The notes beneath the pieces were generated by a model, which was not told where the DNA came from, did not search any database, and saw only the letters and a list, made by a program, of their open reading frames with translations. Shown here in pieces: positions 30,534 through 35,114 of a stretch of 35,114 bases of DNA. This stretch comes from Verrucomicrobiaceae bacterium. Lineage in GTDB: Bacteria > Verrucomicrobiota > Verrucomicrobiia > Chthoniobacterales > Terrimicrobiaceae. The stretch spans positions 1-35,114 of the forward strand of contig QYQL01000043.1 of assembly GCA_007280915.1 (NCBI GenBank), read 5' to 3'. The number at the start of each line of letters is the position of its first letter. Positions within the stretch are counted from its first letter, which is position 1. A program made the translations under genes and the position numbers.

Positions 30534-31429
30534 GGTTTTTGATTCCAGCTATTCTCGCTCTTTCATTGATGCTGCGCGCAGAGACCGAGCAAGCGATTCA
30601 GTCGTACCCCGGATGTCGTTTGATTCCCGTGGATTGGGCAGATGGGGACAGCTTCCGGGTCCGGTTTCCGGATGGACGTGAAGAGACGGTGAGGATCTAT
30701 GGGGCGGATTGTGTCGAATGGCATGTCAACGACGAGAACGACGCGCGACGCCTGCGCGCACAGAGGCGGTATTTCGGAATCGCCGGAGATGCGCCTGAAG
30801 CCTCCATCTCGGAAGCAAAGAAATTCGGGGCCTCGGCGGCCGCCCGCACTGGCGTATTGCTTATGGAGCCTTTCACCGTCCATACCACCTTCGCGGACGG
30901 ACGGGGAGATTCTCGTTTCCATCGGATTTATGCGTTTGTCACCACGTCTGCCGGGGATGATCTGGCGTCGGTTCTCGTCAAGGAGGGCCTCGCCCGCGCG
31001 TATGGAGTTGCCCACAAGATGCCCGACGGAACTGCAGCCCAGGAATACCGGCAACATCTTCAGGACCTTGAGCTCACGGCTGCCTCATCGAGGCTCGGGA
31101 TCTGGTCGAAGACCGACTGGGCCCGCCTCCCCGAGGACCGGCATGCCGAGCGTTTGGAGGAAGAAGAAATTGCGTCTGCTCTCACGAAGAACCCCCCGCC
31201 GTCAGGGGTGGATCCCAACACCGCCTCGCGCGATGAACTCATGCTCCTGCCCGGTATCGGCGAGGTTCTGGCAAACCGCATCATCGAAGGGCGCGAGGGA
31301 GGAGCCTATTCCTCGCCACAGGATCTCCTCAGGGTCCAGAGACTCAGCCCCCAAACAATTGATGCCATTGCCCCGGCTCTTCGCTTTACAAAATCCGCCT
31401 CAGGCAGCGGGGAGGCTCCGCGGCCATGA
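30530..31429 (+). CDS. Secreted Staphylococcus-nuclease domain fused to ComEA-type helix-hairpin-helix
   Basis: The 299-residue protein has a signal peptide (MRFLIPAILALSLMLRAE). Residues about 28-195 are an SNase domain: DWADGDSFRVRFPDGRE, then VRIYGADCVEWH, with Arg55, Asp60, Glu63 in the spacing of SNase R35, D40, E43, and Arg131 in RFHRIYAF for R87. VKEGLARAYG matches the REGLAKVAY helix. Residues about 226-285 are a ComEA-like HhH pair, VDPNTASRDELMLLPGIGEV, ending in PQDLLRVQRLS. It should cut nucleic acid outside the cytoplasm, with the HhH part binding DNA. The start overlaps the preceding gene's stop; the end overlaps the next gene. Confidence 0.85.
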   Translation: MRFLIPAILALSLMLRAETEQAIQSYPGCRLIPVDWADGDSFRVRFPDGREETVRIYGADCVEWHVNDENDARRLRAQRRYFGIAGDAPEASISEAKKFGASAAARTGVLLMEPFTVHTTFADGRGDSRFHRIYAFVTTSAGDDLASVLVKEGLARAYGVAHKMPDGTAAQEYRQHLQDLELTAASSRLGIWSKTDWARLPEDRHAERLEEEEIASALTKNPPPSGVDPNTASRDELMLLPGIGEVLANRIIEGREGGAYSSPQDLLRVQRLSPQTIDAIAPALRFTKSASGSGEAPRP

Positions 31430-32220
31430 TCGAGCGCTTGGAAAGACATCTCTCCCGCTTCGCCATTCCGGGGCTGATCCGTTATGTCGTCGCGCTCAAC
31501 GCCCTGGTTTTTCTGCTGGTCCACCTGAACCCGGACTACGCGCAGGTCCTCGCCCTCGATCGCGGGGAGATCCTGCACGGGGAGATCTGGCGGCTCGTGA
31601 GCTGGATTTTTCTTCCCGACACGCAGAGTCTTTTCTGGATCATCTTCTACCTGCTCTTCACGTGGTGGCTCGGCGATCTGCTCGAGCAGAGCTGGGGGGC
31701 CTTCCGGCTCAACTCCTACTATTTTCTGGGCATGGCACTCTGCATCGCCTCAGCACTCATCTTCGGGGCGTCCGGTGGAAACCTGTTTCTGAACCTCTCG
31801 CTCTTTCTCGCCGTGGCGACGCTGGCCCCCGATCTCGAGATTCTCCTCTTTTTCATCCTGCCGGTAAAAATCAAGTGGGTCGCGCTCTTCAGCCTGATCT
31901 TTCCGGCAGGCGTGCTGCTGTTCGGTCCGCTCGCCGCGAAGATGGTGGTCGTGATGTGCCTCGGAAACTATCTCCTCTTTTTTGCGCCGGCGTATTTTCG
32001 CGGGGCGCTGGCGGGACAGAAGACGCGTGTCCGCAGGTCGCGTTTCGAGGCCGCCAAACTCCCTGCCTCCGAACCCCTCCATCGCTGCGCGGCGTGCGGC
32101 GCCACCGACCACTCCCATCCGGACGCGGAATTCCGGGTCACTGCCAATGGAACGGAATACTGCACCTCCCACCTCCCCGGCCGGACAACCGACTCGACAG
32201 GCGCGCCGGCGGGCGGGTAG
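31426..32220 (+). CDS. Rhomboid-like membrane protein lacking the usual catalytic motif
   Basis: The 264-residue protein has about six membrane segments. The order fits the rhomboid fold: RYVVALNALVFLLVHLNPDY, then GEIWRLVSWIFLPDTQ. I see no GxSG serine motif (the segment FGASGGNLFL lies where one might look), and no clear His partner in the last helix. Residues 207-260 are a soluble tail with RCAACGATDHSH and a later EYCTSH, likely to bind zinc. It starts in the stop of the nuclease gene (ATGA at 31426-31429), so the two may act together. Probably a pseudoprotease or unrelated six-helix protein. Confidence 0.7.
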   Translation: MIERLERHLSRFAIPGLIRYVVALNALVFLLVHLNPDYAQVLALDRGEILHGEIWRLVSWIFLPDTQSLFWIIFYLLFTWWLGDLLEQSWGAFRLNSYYFLGMALCIASALIFGASGGNLFLNLSLFLAVATLAPDLEILLFFILPVKIKWVALFSLIFPAGVLLFGPLAAKMVVVMCLGNYLLFFAPAYFRGALAGQKTRVRRSRFEAAKLPASEPLHRCAACGATDHSHPDAEFRVTANGTEYCTSHLPGRTTDSTGAPAGG

Positions 32221-32229
32221 GTTTTTTTT

Positions 32230-33096
32230 ATGACGAGCATGACCGGTCACGGACGCGGCGAATCGCGCGGGAAGGCGTGGAGCGCCGTGGTCGAATGCTT
32301 TTCGGTGAACCGGAAGTCGGCCGAGGTGGTTTTCCACGCCGAACGCAGCGCGGCGTGGCTGGAGCCGGTCGTGCGCGAGCGGGTGCTGGCATCGGTGGCG
32401 CGCGGCCGCGTGCAGGTGAACCTCACATTGACTCATGCTTCGGGCTCCCATGCGGGGATCCTTGATGTCGCGCGCGCGCGGACGTTTGTCCTCGAGGCGC
32501 GCGCGCTGGCGAAAAGCCTGCGGATTCCCGGCGAGATCACGATTTCGGATGTGCTGGAGGCCCCGGGAGTCGTCCGGTCGGCGGAGCCTTCCGGCGAAGG
32601 GGTCAAGGAAACCGTGCTCGCCGCGCTGGATCGCGCGATCGACGGCATGGTCTCGACACGGCGGCGTGAGGGGCTCGCACTGCGGAAGGTTTTGGAAAAG
32701 GCAGTGACGAAACTCGGGGGCACCGCAAAAAAGATTTCGCCGCTCGCAAAGCGAGTGACGCTGCAGCAGCGCGAGGTTCTCCTGAAGCGGATCGCCCGCT
32801 CGGGAGTGGACATCCCCGCTGATGATCCGAGGCTGCTCACCGAGGTCGCGCTGCTGGCCGAGCGCGGCGACATCACCGAGGAGCTTCACCGCGCGGAAAG
32901 CCACATCGGGCAGTTCCGTGAAAAGCTCGCCGGCGGCGGAACGGTCGGCCGCACGCTCGAGTTTCTCGCGCAGGAACTCGGCCGCGAATTTAACACGATC
33001 GGATCCAAATCCTCCGACACCGCGCTCGCGCGGCTCGTCATCGAAGCCAAGGCGGAGCTCGACCGCATCCGTGAACAACTCGCCAACATTGAATAA
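32230..33096 (+). CDS. yicC: YicC/YloC family endoribonuclease
   Basis: The 288-residue protein begins MTSMTGHGRGESRGKAWSAV and contains SVNRKSAEVVF, the counterpart of the conserved VNxRxLdv region. The C-terminal DUF1732 part has ITEELHRAESHIGQFRE and LEFLAQELGREFNTIGSKSS. YicC proteins are endoribonucleases. The gene lies directly upstream of gmk, the usual order in many bacteria. The stop lies within the start region of gmk. Confidence 0.93.
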   Translation: MTSMTGHGRGESRGKAWSAVVECFSVNRKSAEVVFHAERSAAWLEPVVRERVLASVARGRVQVNLTLTHASGSHAGILDVARARTFVLEARALAKSLRIPGEITISDVLEAPGVVRSAEPSGEGVKETVLAALDRAIDGMVSTRRREGLALRKVLEKAVTKLGGTAKKISPLAKRVTLQQREVLLKRIARSGVDIPADDPRLLTEVALLAERGDITEELHRAESHIGQFREKLAGGGTVGRTLEFLAQELGREFNTIGSKSSDTALARLVIEAKAELDRIREQLANIE

Positions 33097-33703
33097 CTTC
33101 ACACGCTCCGGAATCCTCTTCGTCCTCTCCGCTCCATCGGGCGCCGGCAAGACGACGCTCACGACCGCGCTGCGGCAGAAGCCGGATTTTGTCTATGCGG
33201 TCTCCTGCACAACGCGCGCACCGCGCGCAGGCGAAGTTCACGGCGAGGATTATTTTTTTCTCGGCCGCGACGAATTTCTCGCCCGCATCGCAGCCGGTGA
33301 ATTTCTCGAACACGCGGAGGTTCACGGGCAGCATTACGGCACTCTGAAATCCACCGTCGTGGACAACCTCTCCAAAGGTGTCGACGTGCTCATCGACATC
33401 GACACCGCCGGCGCGGCGGATATCCGGAACTGCGGCGACCCGTTCATCCTCTCCGCCCTTGCCGACGTCTTCATCATGCCGCCCGGGCTCGACGAACTCG
33501 CAAAGCGCCTCCGCAGGCGCGGGACCGAGAACGAGGAGCAGATCGCCACACGACTGCGCAACGCGGCCTCCGAGATGAAGCACTGGCGCAGCTACCGCTA
33601 CACGCTCATCAGCGGATCGATGGAGGAGGACATCGAAAAATTCCGCGCCGTCATGCGCGCGGAGCGCTACCTCACCCGCAGGCTCGATATTCCCGGACTA
33701 TGA
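33071..33703 (+). CDS. gmk: Guanylate kinase
   Basis: The product contains ILFVLSAPSGAGKTTL (P-loop), then VSCTTRAPRAGEVHGEDYFF, and a GMP-binding region with FLEHAEVHGQHYGT. The lid region RLRRRGTENEEQIATRL follows. It phosphorylates GMP to GDP. The start is not certain: GTG 33071 (210 residues) and TTG 33089 (204 residues) are both possible, and no ATG fits. Both overlap the end of yicC. The stop overlaps the coaC ATG. There is no rpoZ between gmk and coaC, unlike many bacteria. Confidence 0.93.
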   Translation: MNNSPTLNNFTRSGILFVLSAPSGAGKTTLTTALRQKPDFVYAVSCTTRAPRAGEVHGEDYFFLGRDEFLARIAAGEFLEHAEVHGQHYGTLKSTVVDNLSKGVDVLIDIDTAGAADIRNCGDPFILSALADVFIMPPGLDELAKRLRRRGTENEEQIATRLRNAASEMKHWRSYRYTLISGSMEEDIEKFRAVMRAERYLTRRLDIPGL

Positions 33704-34245
33704 AAACCATCCTCCTCGGAGTCACCGGATCCATCGCCGCCTACAAGGCCGCCGACCTCACCAGCAGGCTGACCAAGGCCGGATGCGACGTGCATGTCGT
33801 AATGACAGCGCACGCAGCGGAGTTCGTCACGCCGCTCACATTCCAGACGCTTTCGCGAAACACGGTCACCACCGGCATCTTTGACGAAAAGGAATCCTGG
33901 CATCCCGGACACATCGCGCTCGCCGACCGCGCGAACCTTCTTCTTGTCGCGCCCGCCACGGCGAACGTCATCGCGAAGCTGGCGCACGGCATCGCAGACG
34001 ACGCGCTCACCTCAATCGCCCTCGCCACGCAAGCGCCGCTCCTCATCGCTCCCGCGATGAACGGAAAGATGTGGCAGCATCCCGCGACGCAGGAAAACGT
34101 CGCGGCGCTCAAAGCCCGCGGAGCGGAATTCATCGGACCGGAAGAGGGACTCCTCGCCTGCGGATACGAGGGCCTCGGAAGGTTGTGGGATGTCGGCGGC
34201 ATCTCGGATCGCGCGCTCGCATTCATCGGCATTTCCGAAAAATAA
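33700..34245 (+). CDS. coaC: Phosphopantothenoylcysteine decarboxylase domain protein
   Basis: The 181-residue flavoprotein begins MKTILLGVTGSIAAYKAADL. It contains the His active site in HPGHIALADRANLLLVAPAT and the substrate clamp PAMNGKMWQHPATQ. Both are typical of the CoaC half of bifunctional CoaBC. CoaC makes 4'-phosphopantetheine on the route to coenzyme A using FMN. Most bacteria join CoaC to the CoaB ligase; here the frame stops after the CoaC part and no CoaB follows in the window. A conserved Cys in LLACGYEGLGR is present. Confidence 0.9.
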   Translation: MKTILLGVTGSIAAYKAADLTSRLTKAGCDVHVVMTAHAAEFVTPLTFQTLSRNTVTTGIFDEKESWHPGHIALADRANLLLVAPATANVIAKLAHGIADDALTSIALATQAPLLIAPAMNGKMWQHPATQENVAALKARGAEFIGPEEGLLACGYEGLGRLWDVGGISDRALAFIGISEK

Positions 34246-34441
34246 TCCGCGCAGCGTGCGTGGAATAAAAAATTCGCAAATTATTTTGCTCCATTTTCCG
34301 GAGAAAAAATTTCATCCCGCTCCCCCGCTTTCCCGCATCCCGCCTTGCTGGATCGACAGGCAAATATTTTCGCGCTGAAAAACCTTCCAAAAAAAATCAA
34401 GGACAAATGTGAAAATTTGTTGACGTATGTCAGCAAGAGAC

Positions 34442-34481
34442 TTATTCACAGTGGCAGTGAGTTATTCACAACATGTTCACA
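34442..34481 (+). promoter_or_regulatory. Cluster of DnaA-box-like 9-mers in an AT-rich gap
   Basis: TTATTCACA occurs at 34442-34450 and 34462-34470, and ATGTTCACA at 34473-34481. The first two fit the relaxed DnaA consensus TTWTNCACA. On the other strand a related ATTTTCACA lies near 34408-34416. TTGACG (34420-34425) with TATTCA 17 bases later (34443-34448) could be the promoter of the following gene. The gap 34246-34522 has no gene that I can support; it is markedly A/T-rich. Confidence 0.4.
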
Positions 34482-34522
34482 AACCATTTCCCGCTGTTGC
34501 GGATAGAAAGGGGGGATATTAA

Positions 34523-34651
34523 ATGCCAGTAAAGAAAAAAGCAGTGAAGAAGGCACCCGCCAAAAAGAAAGCCCCGGCTAAGAAAGCCGCCGCGAAGAAG
34601 GCGCCCGCCAAGAAAGCCGTCGCCAAGAAGGCGGTTAAGAAGAAAAAATAA
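34523..34651 (+). CDS. 42-aa histone H1-like basic protein
   Basis: A 42-residue protein made almost entirely of Lys, Ala, Pro and Val in repeats of the types KKAPAKKKAPAKKA and KKAVAKK. This is the composition of the C-terminal tail of histone H1 and of bacterial H1-like proteins such as the chlamydial Hc family. It should bind DNA in the nucleoid. A strong purine ribosome site, AAAGGGGGG, lies seven bases before the ATG at 34523. The gene has its own terminator (34685-34724), suggesting high expression. Low-complexity proteins of this kind are easily missed by gene finders. Confidence 0.85.
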   Translation: MPVKKKAVKKAPAKKKAPAKKAAAKKAPAKKAVAKKAVKKKK

Positions 34652-34684
34652 CCCGCGATCCGTCATCTGACGGATAGCAAAATC

Positions 34685-34724
34685 AAATTGGGAGAAGCTC
34701 CAACCAGCTTCTCCCAATTTTTTT
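34685..34724 (+). terminator. Strong intrinsic terminator after the H1-like gene
   Basis: AAATTGGGAGAAGCT (34685-34699) pairs perfectly over 15 bases with AGCTTCTCCCAATTT (34706-34720) around CCAACC. The T run continues to 34724. The stem and T tract fit rho-independent termination 34 bases after the stop; the A run at its left could serve the other strand too. Confidence 0.92.
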
Positions 34725-34812
34725 GTGCTCAAAATCCGGCGGAACGGGATGGCCCATCGTTCGCCACTCGATTTTGAGACCAACTCTTTGAAATAGCAGA
34801 ACTGTTACGGGG

Positions 34813-34954
34813 AATATTGTAGCCGCCCCGCTTTGACTCGCAGGCTCGCCCGTTCGGGCTGTCCTTCGGACAGTCTTTCTCCCTGCGGTCGATTGTCGGG
34901 GCGCACGGCGTCAAAGCGCCGTGACCACAACTGAGTTCAGTTATCTACAATATT
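34813..34954. repeat. 142-bp imperfect inverted-repeat element, possible structured RNA
   Basis: Ends: AATATTGTAG (34813-34822) and CTACAATATT (34945-34954), perfect. Inside: CGCCCCG (34824-34830) with CGGGGCG (34897-34903), GCTTTGAC (34830-34837) with GTCAAAGC (34910-34917), and CGCAGG (34839-34844) with CCTGCG (34882-34887). Small hairpins are GCCC-GTTC-GGGC (34848-34859), TGTCC-TTC-GGACA (34860-34872) and CACGGCG-TCAAAG-CGCCGTG (34904-34923). No open frame looks real here. It may be a MITE-like repeat or an RNA; the stems at 34830 and 34824 are alternatives to one another in part. Confidence 0.55.
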
Positions 34955-34967
34955 TGGTTTGAGACGG

Positions 34968-35114
34968 TCAGAGAGTGAACGCTTTCGGCGGGCCGAGAAT
35001 TTCGCGGAGGACGACGGCTTGGCGGACGCCGTCGCGGGAACGGAGGGCCTGCGCGAGGGAGGTATGGGCAACAGGCGGGGCGGGGGGTGCGAAAGCGGCT
35101 GCGGAAATTTGGCC
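34968..35114 (-). CDS. C-terminal fragment of an unidentified protein
   Basis: The last 48 codons and the TGA (34968-34970) of a gene that begins beyond the window. The visible part is an Ala/Pro-rich linker (AAAFAPPAPPVAHT) followed by a helix, LAQALRSRDGVRQAVVLREI, and the end LGPPKAFTL. The linker-plus-helix form suggests a flexible tail with a binding end. The gene cannot be named from this part. No gene lies between it and the H1-like terminator besides the inverted-repeat element. Confidence 0.65.
   Translation of the reverse strand, partial: GQISAAAFAPPAPPVAHTSLAQALRSRDGVRQAVVLREILGPPKAFTL

Noticed and set aside
34729-34914. A 61-codon minus-strand frame.
   Set aside because: It crosses the inverted-repeat element and gives a low-order peptide; the structured repeat explains the sequence better.

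Overview
The window is a GC-rich bacterial chromosome segment with densely packed genes, many joined by ATGA-type stop/start overlaps. Several features fit Verrucomicrobiota: an alternative complex III operon running directly into cbb3-type oxidase genes, a tiny Lys/Ala/Pro histone-H1-like protein, and the palindromic ACAGGCG-CGCCTGT intergenic element. The assignment is inferred from gene content and protein style, not from a marker gene. No rRNA, tRNA, CRISPR array or complete insertion sequence was seen.

Layout. 1-740: the 3' end of a TrpC-like gene, a hairpin, a possible small antisense CxxC protein and a membrane ORF that looks frameshifted. 739-1191 (-): DUF192 protein. 1361-9310 (+): alternative complex III, actA-B-C-D-E-F, passing electrons from quinol to cytochrome c or straight to an oxidase. 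9310-12838 (+): a small membrane protein, ccoS, ccoN, ccoO and a ccoP-like monoheme cytochrome, forming a cbb3-type terminal oxidase in the same transcriptional direction. Together these form one respiratory block of about 11.5 kb. 12843-16710: NUDIX-type protein, MauE/DoxX-like protein (-), phosphotransacetylase followed by a separate BioD-like/DRTGG protein (a Pta split into two genes), and a secreted hypothetical. 16768-20463: cobalamin-dependent methionine synthase metH. 20527-21762 (-): galT and a small Cys-rich protein.

21874-26331 (+) is an arsenic resistance operon: arsR with tandem palindromic operators over a probably leaderless promoter, a single ORF joining a thioredoxin-type arsenate reductase to an ArsD metallochaperone, a two-domain ArsA ATPase, the Acr3 efflux carrier and a second stand-alone arsenate reductase. 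Arsenate would be reduced, the arsenite handed through ArsD to ArsA, and expelled through Acr3. The ArsC-ArsD fusion is the most unusual coding feature in the window.

26315-29641 (-): fabF, a membrane zinc-ribbon protein and an ExbB-ExbD-TonB-like energy transduction set. 29883-34245 (+): a possible pseudopilin-like hypothetical, a secreted Staphylococcus-nuclease domain fused to a ComEA-type helix-hairpin-helix, a rhomboid-like membrane protein, yicC, gmk and a solitary coaC. 34246-35114: an AT-rich gap with a cluster of DnaA-box-like 9-mers, the H1-like gene with a very strong terminator, a 142-bp imperfect inverted-repeat/structured element, and the 3' end of an unknown gene on the minus strand. 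Two copies of the palindromic element (7325-7412, 29707-29851) and a back-to-back heptamer array (5244-5314) sit between genes.
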